The position numbers and the translations under genes are program-made. The notes under the pieces were generated by a model. It made no database searches. It had not been told where the DNA came from and saw nothing but the letters and a program-made list of their open reading frames with translations. A DNA stretch of 64,000 bases from Ectobius pallidus (taxonomy: Eukaryota > Arthropoda > Insecta > Blattodea > Ectobiidae), in assembly GCA_964059195.1 (NCBI GenBank), contig CAXKWD010000006.1, forward strand, positions 15,058,530 to 15,122,529, read 5' to 3'. This document shows positions 29,252-40,245 of the stretch, piece after piece (the stretch's first letter is position 1; each line of letters starts with the position of its first letter).

Positions 29252-30594
29252 AAACTGAACAGTTTTAAAGACTTATAATTTCCCTCTGGAAAGTAATAAA
29301 AGATTGAAATTTGGTTTTATGATCTCAATGGCTTTGGGAGAATCGATATTGGTAATAATGTTTGTACTCCTACCATCCATGCATTGTTGCCTTACGACTA
29401 TTGTTGTTTATTAGTAATTAGTTTTCAGTCTCTAGTTTTGCAGTCAGAAACAAAAATGCAGTTCTCAATTCAGCAGCGTGTTTTTCTTGTGAAAACATAT
29501 TGGTGTACGAAGTCATTGATTGAAACTCAACGGGCATTTAGAAGACAATTCAATGTGCGCAATATTCCAACAAGGGCAACAATTTTATCCATGGTGAGGA
29601 AGCTGGAGACAACTGGCTCTCTCCTCAGCGAAACTGGGAAAAAAAGATCTGTGATGAGTCAAGAGTGTGTTAATGATGTTCGAGAACGTTTTGTGAACTC
29701 ACCAAAGAAATCATTGCGCCGGTTGAGCCAGGAGACAGGCTACTCATATGGCACATGTCAGAGAGCTGCAAAGAAAGCAGGCCTACGAGCATACAGAGTG
29801 CATGTAGTGCATCAGTTAAAAGAACCAGACGCGGAAAAGCGAATGCGTTATTGCCAATGGTTTCAGGCTCTTCTTATTGCAACCCCAGACATTCTCTCCA
29901 TAACCTGGTTTACAGATGAAGCATGGTTTCACCTCTCAGGCTACATCAACACTCAAAACAGCAGGTATTGGGCTGCTGAGAACCCGAATATTATCCACGA
30001 AGCTCCATTGCATCCGGAAAAGGTTGGGGTCTGGTGTGCGGTGTCAGCTACCAGAATTGTTGGTCCCATTTTCTACGACACCAAGGTAAACACTGCGGTT
30101 TATGGTCGCATCTTCAATACATTCGTGGAACAACTGGACGACATCGAATTAACAGAAGGTTATTTCCTGCAAGATGGCGCAACATGCCATACGTCTGGTG
30201 ATTCCATGAAACTTATAGCCAGCTTCTTCGGTGATCGTCTTGTCTCAAACAATCTGTGGCCTCCCAGATCGCCAGACCTGACATCTCCAGATTTCTTCTT
30301 GTGGGGCTACCTTAAGGACAGGGTGTACAAGAATAGACCGCGGTCACTTGCTGAACTCCGTGAAGCAATAAGGAATGAAATCAGTAACATTAACGAGGAT
30401 ACGCTTCGGAAAACGTCTCAGAATATGGTGCGACGAGTACAGTTGTGTATGGATGCAGGTGGAGGACATTTTCAACATTTACTCTGAGGAATCTCCCAAA
30501 GGTACTCTGTAATTCAGCACAGTTGCATATGTATGCTATTATTAGTTTAAAAGTTATAAGCCTTTAAAAGTGTTTAGTTTTATATGGATCGCCC
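29252..30594 (+). mobile_element. Tc1/mariner-type transposon
   Basis: The right end (reverse complement TACAGGGCGATCCATATAAA) and left end (GATCCATATAAAACTGAAC) are inverted repeats about 40 bp long. The right end is complete with a TA. The left end lacks the outermost bases and abuts LINE sequence directly, so no TA duplication is seen there. Confidence 0.85.
29456..30487 (+). CDS. Tc1/mariner-superfamily transposase
   Basis: 343 residues from ATG 29456 (upstream codons in frame are poor and include no better start). The N-terminal helix-turn-helix regions (FSIQQRVFLVKTYW, ESQ-type helices, SQETGYSYGTCQRAAKKAG) bind the inverted repeats. The DDE/D catalytic domain shows WFTDEAWFHL (first Asp), YFLQDGATCH (second Asp) and WPPRSPDLTSPDFFLWG (third acid, Asp, with 38 residues between it and the second). 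The protein cuts and pastes the element. The frame is intact, so it may be a recently active copy despite the damaged left end. Confidence 0.9.
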   Translation: MQFSIQQRVFLVKTYWCTKSLIETQRAFRRQFNVRNIPTRATILSMVRKLETTGSLLSETGKKRSVMSQECVNDVRERFVNSPKKSLRRLSQETGYSYGTCQRAAKKAGLRAYRVHVVHQLKEPDAEKRMRYCQWFQALLIATPDILSITWFTDEAWFHLSGYINTQNSRYWAAENPNIIHEAPLHPEKVGVWCAVSATRIVGPIFYDTKVNTAVYGRIFNTFVEQLDDIELTEGYFLQDGATCHTSGDSMKLIASFFGDRLVSNNLWPPRSPDLTSPDFFLWGYLKDRVYKNRPRSLAELREAIRNEISNINEDTLRKTSQNMVRRVQLCMDAGGGHFQHLL

Positions 30595-30799
30595 TGTACA
30601 ATACAATACAATGCAAATTAATAAAACATAGATGATTACAATACAATACAATACAAATGAATAAAACATGGATGATTACAATAAAAAACAAATGAATAAA
30701 ACATTGATGATTACAATGAAAATTATTAATTACTACAGGATTTAGCTTGTTTACATTAACTGATGATTATGGTCGAGACTATGAATAGAGTTGTTTTGG

Positions 30800-32541
30800 T
30801 TAAAATGTTGAGTCTAAGTAATCTTTAATACTAAGGAACTTGCCATTCAGGAGTATATCTTTTAGTTTTCCCTTGAAAGTTTTGATGTTGGATTTTGTTA
30901 TTTCTGGTGGCAGTTTATTGTACATGAGAATTCCTGTGGGAGATATGCTAAGTAAGCTTTTGGTAAGTCTATGACTGTCCAAATGTAAGTTATTAGATGT
31001 TCTTGTGTGATGATTATGTATCTCAGAATTTAGACGAAATTCAATTTTATTCTTGTGGATGAAGAGCAACGTTTCAAGTATATATAAGCACGGTACAGGT
31101 AAGATTCCTATTTTTCCAAGGAGCTCTTTGGTTGGTGTTCTAATGGGTAAGTGGAAAATTGTTTTTAGTATCCGCTTTTGCAATTTGAAAATGCAATCAG
31201 CTTTAGGAGATGAGCCCCAAAAGGGGATCCCGTATCTAATTAGGGATTCAACACAGGAGTAGTAGACTACTTTCAAGACTTGTGTGGAGCAGGTTTTAGA
31301 CAGGACACGAAGAGCAAAGGAAAGTTTGCAGAAGCGTTTACTGAGCTCAGAAATGTGCTTTTCCCAAGAAAGATCAGAGTCGATCCAAACTCCTAGAAAT
31401 TTTGTCTCACTTTTGTTAGCTAAGGGATTATTGTTTATTTGCACAAGTAAGTTATTGTTTTGGGCCTGAGAATTAAAGTGAAGGTATACGCATTTGTCAA
31501 CATTAATTAATAGCATGTTTTCTTTAAGCCAACGTTCAATGTTGTTATTAACTTCATTGACTTTAATTTGAAGTGAGTTAATATCAGTACTGTTTAGTAT
31601 CAAATTTGTGTCGTCTGCAAACATGATGGTTTGTGCAAGGGGGATATTGAATGGAAAATCATTTATGAAAATTAGAAAAAGGATTGGGCCGAGGACTGAG
31701 CCTTGGGGAACCCCATGTTCAGCGATTAGTGTATCTGACTGAGCTGATTCTATTTCGACGAACTGTTTTCTATTGCTCAAATAAGAAATGAACCACTTGT
31801 TGGAGAGTCCTCTTATTCCTAAACAACTTAGTTTCGTGAGGAGAATTTTGTGATTGACAAGGTCAAAGGCTTTAGTTAGATCCAAAAATAGGCCAATTGA
31901 TTGGTCCCCTTTGTTTTTGGCTTCGAGCACGTACCTTAAGAAGCCAAATATGGCGTTGCTGATGGATTTGCCTTTCCTGAAGCCATATTGAGATTTAGAA
32001 AAATAATTGTTTTTTTCAAGGAAGGAAATGAGTCTGTTGTACATGACCTTTTCTAGGACTTTTGAAAATGCTGTGAGAATTGAAATGGGACGATAATTTT
32101 CGATTTTGTTCTTGTCACCCTTTTTGAAGATAGGGATAATTTTGGCAGTTTTAAATTGTTCTGGGAAAATTCCTGAAGAGATAGAGAGGTTACATATATA
32201 CGTAAGTGGTTTGATGAGATATTGGATACTCTTCTTAACAAAAATGTTGGGGATTCCGTCTATACCAGAGGAGGAGGCGCTCTTGAGGGTGCTGACAATC
32301 TTAAAGATTTCTTCTTCAGCAGTTGGAGATAGAAAATGGTTTTTTCGACTGGAGGATAGTTATTTGAATTGGATGATGAGAGAGTGTTTAAGATATTTTT
32401 CGAAATATTTATGAAATAGCTGTTGAATGCTTGAGCAATGTCATGGGGGTTAGAAATTTGTTTACTATTGATTGTCAGTTCGATTTCTTCTTTTGATTTT
32501 GCAGCTAGGATACCAGTTTCTGACTTAACAATATTCCATAG
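30800..32541 (-). pseudogene. LINE B reverse transcriptase
   Basis: From the BEL junction the frame runs WNIVKSETGILAAKSKEEIE, shifts by one base near 32340 in an A-run, and then reads SSGIDGIPNIF, IIPIFKKGD, NYRPISIL, QYGFRKGKS, LFLDLTKAFD, GVPQGSVLGPILF, IMFADDTN (catalytic pair intact) and KFLGVWID to the stop at 30800. The order is that of Jockey-like RTs. Apart from the single frameshift the RT is open. The 3' untranslated part runs to 30596. Confidence 0.85.
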
Positions 32542-33458
32542 TGTCAACGCAAGCTAAGGTTTTCTTTCCAGCATATTTATTATGTGCAGTGAATAGTTTT
32601 AATTCAAATCATCCGCTATGTCTTCTTGCGCCAAGTCATCTATGAGTAGGCGTATATTACATCATATCCTGCTCACGAGTTCTTTGTGACGGGTATTCCC
32701 CTGAAGGGACGCTTCGTAGAGCGTCAGTAAGCCAATTCAGTATTAAGTCTGCAGTTACACGAACAAGTCGCGTTCTGACACTGCTCTGATTTCCTAGTGA
32801 ACAAAGGCCTCTTCGCGCCCTTTGTAATTATACTAGAAATCGTAGGAATAAAACTTCATTACAAGTTTTATTCAATCCAAGTAAATTATTCAACATAATT
32901 TACGCATTTTAAATATTCAAAGTGCATTAGATTCGCGTATAAGTTCTACGGAAGTGTAGTGTGGTGACGTCATTGCTCATCCGAGAGGCTACCTTACGTA
33001 AACTATCAAGATCTAATAATTGTGAATAAATTCATTTAACAGTAAATTTTATTACCTTTAATTATACATATAATTCATTGGTAAAACTTAAAATTTACGA
33101 AATTACTTCCTATGGTGTAACATTTTGCGCGCCATTTTCTAGTGAATTGTTTCAACGTGTTTCTTTAATCTAACATCAGTGTTCATATATTATTTCTTCA
33201 GTTTTACAAGTGTTAATAAAGTGAAAGTTTTTCATAGCATGTTAGATTGTTAAACCAATATAATTCCTGGGATCTCTGTATCCAGTGTCCTAGTGATATA
33301 GTCCACTCTTCCTCTAATTGGTCCTCCTACTACCAGAGAATTCTTCCATGTGTTACACATACATTGTTTCACTTCTTTCCTAATTTTCCCTATCTCGGAC
33401 CGGATATATTTTCCGTCCAAACCCGAACATTTGTTCCTCTCGAACCTGATACCCAACA
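32542..33458 (+). repeat. BEL/Pao left LTR
   Basis: 917 bp, TGTCAACGC...ACCCAACA. By eye it differs from the right LTR by about seven substitutions plus an 8-base AGGCCT-type insertion in the right copy, which indicates a fairly recent insertion. Confidence 0.95.
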
Positions 33459-33460
33459 TT

Positions 33461-33478
33461 TGGTCCTCCGGGCCGGAT
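33461..33478 (+). promoter_or_regulatory. Candidate primer-binding site
   Basis: TGGTCCTCCGGGCCGGAT begins with TGG, complementary to a tRNA CCA end, two bases after the LTR. The tRNA identity was not determined. Confidence 0.5.
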
Positions 33479-33755
33479 TATATTGGTACAATCATACTTA
33501 TTGCACACTTGTATTCGCAAATGCCGTTTCTCGAATTCGTCTCACACATCATTTGCTTCCGCGTCGGTCGGTTCGTGAGTTCCAGCAACCCTGAACTTCG
33601 CAACACAGGACAGCATCTTGCAGCAGTGATACGAGACATCGAGTGATTCCGGTCTTCAGCGAACATCAAGAAAGCAGTGAACAGCTGATTCATACATCAT
33701 CGTGCAGCGGTGGTAGCATCTCATCGTTAAACGTCAAGTAACAATTCATCTCATC

Positions 33756-35843
33756 ATGGAGAATGAACTGAGAGATTTAACGAAGAAACGGGGTTTTCTT
33801 AAAAGGAAATTCACATTCATTCAAAAATTCTGTAACAATATTCCTGAAGAAGTGGATGTGTTTCAACTAAAAGTGAAATTTGACAGCCTTATTGAAATTT
33901 GGGAGGAATACAAGTCTATACAAATTCAGATAGAAGCTCTTATCGAAGCTGAAGAAGAAATAGAACTTCACATGCAATATGACGAAGAAGTGAGAAACAA
34001 TTACGATGTGCTTAAAGCAAAGTTAAGTGGTCTTCTGTTTCTACACGAACATCCAGTGAACAGTTTAGGCTCTCATCACAGCCAACAATCTAATCACAGT
34101 GGTAATTCTCATCACACATGTCAATCTTCTACTTCACAGTGCAACAATAGAAATATACAACTCCCAAGAATCCAAATTCCTGTATTCAGTGGAGATGTGA
34201 CTAATTTCAAGCATTATCATGACACCTTTAGTAGCTTAGTGGTAAATAATGAGTCATTGGATCCCATCCAGAAATATCATTATTTATTGAGTTCATTGAA
34301 GGGGCAAGCTCACGCGCTCATTCAGAATCTTCCAGTGACTAATGAGAATTTTCCTATAGCATGGAACTTAGTGTGCTCTAGATATAATAACACTCGAGTC
34401 ATCACGACAGCTCATGTCAAAAATCTACTTTCATTACCAACAATGAAAGATGAAAACGTTACAGACCTGCGAAACTTGCTAAATCAGTTTCAAAGCAATC
34501 TTAACGCTATCGAAGCTCTCAATATTGAAATCCCATTACATGAAGTCATGTTCATTCAATTAATATTGGATCATCTTGGTGAGACTACACGCAAGGAATG
34601 GGAAAGTAAAATTGACTCACAAAGGTTCACATCGCTTCAAGAGTTGATGAACTTCCTAGAAGCCAAGGCTCACTCGTTAGAAGTGCTATCCAATTCTAAC
34701 AACGTGCCAAGCCCATCAAAGGAAAGGAGTGAAAAACACGCCCAAAAGAAATCTGTAAAAACAACTCGTCAATCGTATGTTGCCATCAAAGGTGATTCAT
34801 GTCCTTGTTGCAAGGAAGGTCACAAGTTACATAGGTGCGACAAGTTTTCACAGTTGAGTGTAGACCAACGATGGGAGTTTGTAAAAGGCAAAGGCTTGTG
34901 CGCAAACTGTTTTTCCAACAATCACAAAAGAGACCATTGCAAACTCAAGTCCTTCTGCAATTGTGGGATGGCTTCACACAGCAGATTATTACATAACACA
35001 CGTGACAAGAAAAAGACCTCTCACCAGTCAAATACTGAGGAAGGCACTGACAATTTGCCTGCTAGTTATTGTTCTATAAAAGAAAAATCCAACCAAAAGG
35101 AGATTTTGTTAGCAACTGCAGCAGTGCATCTTGAAGATAGGCAAGGAAATCTAGTGTTGTGCAGAGCGTTACTAGACTCAGGGAGCCAATTAAACTTCAT
35201 AACTGAAGACTTAGCAAAGAAGTTGCAGCTGTCAACAACGAATGTCGATACTCACATAAGAGGCATAAATGGCACCTCTTCTTGCAATCACAGTGTTAAA
35301 GTTAATCTGCGATCCAGAGTCCAGAATTTCCAGGCTGAAATGAACTGTCTAGTAATCCCTCACATTGCAAACAAACTTCCTTCTGCCCGTATCGATCCTA
35401 CCAAATTCAATATTCCTAGTGAAATTGCATTGGCAGATCCTAAATTCTACATCCCTGGTGATGTCCAACTCCTCATTGGTGCTAGTCTATTTTATCAGTT
35501 ATTTACCAATGAAAGAATAATCACTCCTAATAACCCTATTCTTAGTAATACTGAATTGGGCTGGGTACTCAGTGGATCTGTTCCCAAAACCTCAATCAAA
35601 TCTAAGAAAGTCACATTTGCTCAACACAATTTATTTGTGACCGTTGACAATGTTGACACACAGTTAAGACGCTTCTGGGAACTAGAAGATTTTCCTAAAC
35701 CAGTGTTTACTAAAGAAGAGAGAGAGTGTGAAGAACATTTCATACAAAACACTATTCGTGCAGATGACGGTGCTTTTGTAGTGAAATTACCCAAGAATCG
35801 ATCTGAGGATTCCTTGGGCGAATCCAGACAACAAGCAGTGTAA
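33756..35843 (+). CDS. BEL/Pao Gag and aspartic protease
   Basis: 695 residues from ATG 33756. An N-terminal coiled-coil Gag region (ENELRDLTKKRGFLKRKF) is followed by the IQIPVFSGDVTNFKHY motif typical of BEL Gag and then by Cys/His knuckles (CPCCKEGHKLHRC, CANCFSNNHKRDHC, about residues 347-410). A retroviral-type protease has LLDSGSQLNF (about residue 471) and ends in VQLLIGASLF and ELGWVLSGSV. The TAA at 35841-35843 interrupts what is normally one gag-pol frame; the same frame stays open afterwards. Confidence 0.9.
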   Translation: MENELRDLTKKRGFLKRKFTFIQKFCNNIPEEVDVFQLKVKFDSLIEIWEEYKSIQIQIEALIEAEEEIELHMQYDEEVRNNYDVLKAKLSGLLFLHEHPVNSLGSHHSQQSNHSGNSHHTCQSSTSQCNNRNIQLPRIQIPVFSGDVTNFKHYHDTFSSLVVNNESLDPIQKYHYLLSSLKGQAHALIQNLPVTNENFPIAWNLVCSRYNNTRVITTAHVKNLLSLPTMKDENVTDLRNLLNQFQSNLNAIEALNIEIPLHEVMFIQLILDHLGETTRKEWESKIDSQRFTSLQELMNFLEAKAHSLEVLSNSNNVPSPSKERSEKHAQKKSVKTTRQSYVAIKGDSCPCCKEGHKLHRCDKFSQLSVDQRWEFVKGKGLCANCFSNNHKRDHCKLKSFCNCGMASHSRLLHNTRDKKKTSHQSNTEEGTDNLPASYCSIKEKSNQKEILLATAAVHLEDRQGNLVLCRALLDSGSQLNFITEDLAKKLQLSTTNVDTHIRGINGTSSCNHSVKVNLRSRVQNFQAEMNCLVIPHIANKLPSARIDPTKFNIPSEIALADPKFYIPGDVQLLIGASLFYQLFTNERIITPNNPILSNTELGWVLSGSVPKTSIKSKKVTFAQHNLFVTVDNVDTQLRRFWELEDFPKPVFTKEERECEEHFIQNTIRADDGAFVVKLPKNRSEDSLGESRQQAV

Positions 35844-38800
35844 CGCTTAGAACATCTGGAACGCAAATTCCAAACCAATTCTGTTCTACAAGAAGACTAC
35901 AAAAAATTCATTCAAGAATATGAAGAATTGGGACACATGAAGAATGTTTCACTCCCAAGGCCAGGTGAAAAATGCTTCTATTTACCACATCATGCAGTAA
36001 TCAAGCCCTCATCCACCACAACCAAGACTAGGGTTGTGTTCGACGCTTCTGCAAAAACATCTTCAGGCAAGTCCCTAAATGACATTCTGAAATTAGGCCC
36101 TACAGTGCAAGATGATTTATCATCAATTATAACTCGTTTTCGAACCTATAAATATGCATTCTCAGCTGACATTTCTAAAATGTACAGACGCATAAAAATG
36201 CACGAAAGCGACCAGAATCTTCAAAGGATTGCGTGGCGTTCTGATGCAAATGAGCCCATACAAGACTATGCATTAACTACCGTGACTTATGGTACTAAAT
36301 CAGCTTCATTTTTAGCCATAAGATCCCTGCATCAGCTGTCGATAGAAGAAGCTAAATACCCTCTCGCTTCCCAAGCAGTTAGAACTTCCTTCTATGTGGA
36401 CGACTGCCTGACAGGACATGATAATCTTCAAGAAGCGCTACGCCTTCAAGAAGAATTAATCCTCATGCTTGACAGTGGCGGATTTCCATTGCGAAAATGG
36501 TGCTCCAATCATGAAGCTTTGTTGGAATCTGTTCCGTCATCTCATCGAGAGACCCAATTGCCTCTGTCTCTTGATAACAGTGAAAATGCACATGCCCTTG
36601 GTTTACTATGGCATCCTGAAACTGATAATTTCCAGATACAATCCCATCCTTCTCTCCAAACTCATACTCAAGTTAAACTTACCAAGCGTACTATCCTATC
36701 AGTCATCTCCTCCATCTTTGATCCTCTAGGCCTTGTCAGTCCTATTGTTATCAATGCCAAAATCTTCATGCAATCATTGTGGATTGAAAAACTTGGCTGG
36801 GACGAAGAAGTACCTTCATACATAGCAGAGAAATGGATTGAAATCTGTGACATTTTAGGTACAATACACACGATGCGTATTCCACGATTTGTTCTCACAC
36901 ATGGTACCCTTCAAGATATACAGATCCATGGCTTCTGTGACTCTTCAGAAAAGGCTTATGGTGCATGCATATATCTCCGTTCTGTGAACAGTGAAGGTGA
37001 AGTTACAGTTAACTTGCTGTGTTCCAAATCTAAGGTTGCCCCTCTTAAAAGGCAAACCATCCCACGTCTTGAACTTTGTGGAGCATTGTTGTTATCTAAA
37101 CTGTATAACAAGGTGTTGAATGACCTTAATATTCAAACATCACAAAATTATCTATGGTCAGACTCAGTTATTGTTCTGTCATGGATAAAATCAGACTCAC
37201 GGAAGTGGAAAACATTTGTGTCCAACCGTGTGTCACAAATACAAGAGCTTTCGGAAACAGCAGCTTGGCGACATGTTTCTACAGAAGACAACCCAGCTGA
37301 TCTCGTTTCAAGAGGTGTAGTGTCTGAAGAATTGTCTGATATTGATTTGTGGTGGCATGGTCCTAATTGGCTATCACAAAACACAACATCATGGCCTGAA
37401 CAACCAAAACAATTAAACGTTCAGGATTCTTCCGAACAACTGGTTTCTATCTGTATGGCAGCTACCACAGTAGAAGATAGTTTTCTCACAAGATTTTCTG
37501 ATCTTAGGCGCCTTCAGAGAGTTACTTGTTATATGTATAGATTTATTTCTGCCTGCCGTCATGAAAACAAATATCATGGACCTCTCGCAGCAGAAGAACT
37601 TCAAAATGCTTTACAAGTTTGTGTTAAAATTGCTCAGAAAGAAGCTTTCGCCCAAGAGCTGATAGATCTTAGCAACAGCAAGCAAACTTCAGTGAAAAGC
37701 TCCATACATGCATTAGTTCCATTCCTAGATCAGAATAACATTATAAGAGTGGACGGACGGTTGGAGAAATCAGATCTTACACATGATGCAAGACATCAGC
37801 TTATCTTGCCATCCCGACATCACTTGACAGTTCTGATTGTAGAATATGAGCATCGCAAGCTATTACATGCTTCGCACCAGCTGCTTATATCTTTCTTAAG
37901 ACAAGCCTACTGGATACCTAGTATTCGCAGAGTAGTAAAATCTATTCTGCATAGATGTCTCACGTGCTTCAAGTTAAAAGCAGAAAGTTCTCAACAATTA
38001 ATGGGAAATCTTCCTAGCTATAGAATAACTCCTGCTAGACCTTTTCTCCGCACAGCAGTCGATTATGCTGGACCCTTCAACATAAGATATGGGGCTCCAC
38101 GCAGTAAAACCACTGTAAAAGCTTACATCGCCATATTTGTTTGCTTGGTAACAAAGGCCATCCACATTGAATTAGTTTCTGATCTAACATCAGATGCCTT
38201 CATAGCAGCCCTAAGAAGATTTACATCACGTCGTGGACTCTGTAAAGAAATCTTCAGTGATAATGGCACTAACTTTGTGGGCGCAAACAACAAGTTAAGG
38301 GATCTCAGATTGTTATTGCAGTCAAGAGAATTTCAAACTACAATTCAAAATTTCACTGCAAACAACGATTATAGCTGGTCGTTCATTCCTCCAAATTCGC
38401 CCCATTTTGGTGGTTTACATGAAGCAGCAGTGAAATCTATGAAGTTTCATCTCAGAAGAGTTATGGGAGCTCAAATTCTCACATATGAACAGCTTTCTAC
38501 GCTTCTATCTCAAATCGAAGCTTGCTTGAATTCTAGACCACTTGTTCGTCTAAATGATGATCCAGCTGATTTGTCATACCTTTCTTCTGGTCACTTCTTA
38601 ATTGGAGAACCTCTCACATCTCTACCTTCACATCCTCCGACGGAAGATAAGAGGTATGTAGAAAAATGGCAGCTGTTACAAAATCATTTGCAACACATAT
38701 GGAAACGCTGGTCATCCGAATATCTTCACTCACTACAACAGAGGCAGAAATGGACCTGCTCCAGTGACAACATTGAAGTTGGTACTCTCGTCATCTTGAA

Positions 38801-38957
38801 GGAAGACAACATTCCTCCTCTTCAATGGAAGTTAGGCTTGATCACCGCTACTCATCCGGGAGAAGACGGCTTAGTTCGAGTGATTACTGTGCGCACTTCC
38901 AGTGGTGAATATAAGCGACCCATAGTGAAAGTGTGTCCTCTTCCCCAAGACGAGTAA
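35844..38957 (+). CDS. BEL/Pao Pol: RT, RNase H, integrase
   Basis: In the same frame as gag after the TAA, about 1037 codons. RT: TRVVFDASAKT, FSADISKMYRRI (first Asp) and FYVDDCLTG (YVDD). RNase H: IHGFCDSSEKAYGACIYL and LWSDSVIVLSWI. Integrase: an HHCC finger (HRKLLHASH...HRCLTC), AVDYAGPFNI (Asp), IFSDNGTNFVGA (Asp) and FGGLHEAAVKSM (Glu), then the C-terminal domain EVGTLVILKEDNIPPLQWKL. All catalytic residues are present. Only the upstream stop breaks the polyprotein. A first Met at 35928 would give 1009 residues but would omit the start of the RT leader. Confidence 0.9.
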   Translation, partial: RLEHLERKFQTNSVLQEDYKKFIQEYEELGHMKNVSLPRPGEKCFYLPHHAVIKPSSTTTKTRVVFDASAKTSSGKSLNDILKLGPTVQDDLSSIITRFRTYKYAFSADISKMYRRIKMHESDQNLQRIAWRSDANEPIQDYALTTVTYGTKSASFLAIRSLHQLSIEEAKYPLASQAVRTSFYVDDCLTGHDNLQEALRLQEELILMLDSGGFPLRKWCSNHEALLESVPSSHRETQLPLSLDNSENAHALGLLWHPETDNFQIQSHPSLQTHTQVKLTKRTILSVISSIFDPLGLVSPIVINAKIFMQSLWIEKLGWDEEVPSYIAEKWIEICDILGTIHTMRIPRFVLTHGTLQDIQIHGFCDSSEKAYGACIYLRSVNSEGEVTVNLLCSKSKVAPLKRQTIPRLELCGALLLSKLYNKVLNDLNIQTSQNYLWSDSVIVLSWIKSDSRKWKTFVSNRVSQIQELSETAAWRHVSTEDNPADLVSRGVVSEELSDIDLWWHGPNWLSQNTTSWPEQPKQLNVQDSSEQLVSICMAATTVEDSFLTRFSDLRRLQRVTCYMYRFISACRHENKYHGPLAAEELQNALQVCVKIAQKEAFAQELIDLSNSKQTSVKSSIHALVPFLDQNNIIRVDGRLEKSDLTHDARHQLILPSRHHLTVLIVEYEHRKLLHASHQLLISFLRQAYWIPSIRRVVKSILHRCLTCFKLKAESSQQLMGNLPSYRITPARPFLRTAVDYAGPFNIRYGAPRSKTTVKAYIAIFVCLVTKAIHIELVSDLTSDAFIAALRRFTSRRGLCKEIFSDNGTNFVGANNKLRDLRLLLQSREFQTTIQNFTANNDYSWSFIPPNSPHFGGLHEAAVKSMKFHLRRVMGAQILTYEQLSTLLSQIEACLNSRPLVRLNDDPADLSYLSSGHFLIGEPLTSLPSHPPTEDKRYVEKWQLLQNHLQHIWKRWSSEYLHSLQQRQKWTCSSDNIEVGTLVILKEDNIPPLQWKLGLITATHPGEDGLVRVITVRTSSGEYKRPIVKVCPLPQDE

Positions 38958-39243
38958 TGATAGCACTTACTATGATCTTATATTCAATTTTTCCCAGTGA
39001 ATTACACTCCTTTTCTAATCTATTGCTACGCCAAATCGTATTCTTGCAATATGTGTAACATGTCATTGCTTTTCTATTCAATATCATATTCTTGTAATAT
39101 ATGTAAGAAATCATATTTTCTAACACATATCACATGTTTACATCCAGTTAGAATCAGTGATGGTTTTGTGTTTATCTAGTGCATCTTTAGCTTGCATTTC
39201 CTGATTTCTCTTTATTAAAGCAACTGCTTTAACGCGGGCTGTA

Positions 39244-40166
39244 TGTCAACGCAAGCTAAGGTTTTCTTTCCAGCATATTTATTATGTGCAGTGAATAGTT
39301 TTAATTCAAATCATCCGCTATGTCTTCTTGCGCCAAGTCATCTATGAGTAGGCGTATATTACATCATATCCTGCTCACGAGTTCTTTGTGACGGGTATTC
39401 CCCTGAAGGGACGCTTCGTAGAGCGTCAGTAAGCCAATTCAGTATTAAGTCTGCAGTTACACGAACAAGTCGCGTTCTGACACTGCTCTGATTTCCTAGT
39501 GAACAAAGGCCTCTTCGCGCCCTTTGTAATTATACTAGAAATCGTAGGAATAAAACATCATTACAAGGTTTATTCAATCCAAGTAAATTATTCAACATAA
39601 TTTACGCATTTTAAATATTCAAAGTGCATTAGATTCGCGTATAAGTTCTACGGAAGTGTAGTGTGGTGACGTCATTGCTCATCCGAGAGGCTACCTTACG
39701 TAAACTATCAAGATCTAATAATTGTGAATAAATTCATTTAACAGTAAATTTTATTACCTTTAATTATACATATAATTCATTGGTAAAACTTAAAATTTAC
39801 GAAATTACTTCCTATGGTGTAACATTTTGCGCGCCATTTTCTAGTGAATTGTTTCAACGTGTTTCTTTAATCTAACATCAGTGTTCATATAGGCCTATTA
39901 TTTCTTCAGTTTTACAAGTGTTAATAAAGTGAAAGTTTTTCATAACATGTTAGATTGTTAAACCAATATAATTCCTGGGATCTCTGTATCCAGTGTCCTC
40001 GTGATATAGTCCACTCTTGCTCTAATTGGTCCTCCTACTACCAGAGAATTCTTCCATGTGTTACACATACATTGTTTCACTTCTTTCCTAATTTTCCCTA
40101 TCTCGGACCGGATATATTTTCCGTCCAAACCCGAACATTTGATCCTCTCGAACCTGATACCCAACA
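39244..40166 (+). repeat. BEL/Pao right LTR
   Basis: 923 bp copy of the left LTR, preceded by about 290 bp of non-coding sequence after pol. The usual polypurine tract is not obvious (AACGCGGGCTGTA precedes the LTR). Confidence 0.95.
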
Positions 40167-40245
40167 CATAGTGCTTTAGATTTATTTTCTGCTTTTAAAA
40201 TATACGAGTTGTTTTCCATTCCTTTAGCCTCTAGAATTACTTTTT

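Larger units (their letters stand above)
32542..40166 (+). mobile_element. BEL/Pao LTR retrotransposon
   Basis: Two long direct repeats with TG...CA ends (32542-33458 and 39244-40166), flanked by CATAG on both sides (32537-32541 and 40167-40171), enclose gag-protease and RT-RNaseH-integrase coding regions. A primer-binding-site candidate (TGGTCCTCCGGGCCGGAT) starts two bases after the left LTR. No envelope-like frame is present. Confidence 0.95.
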
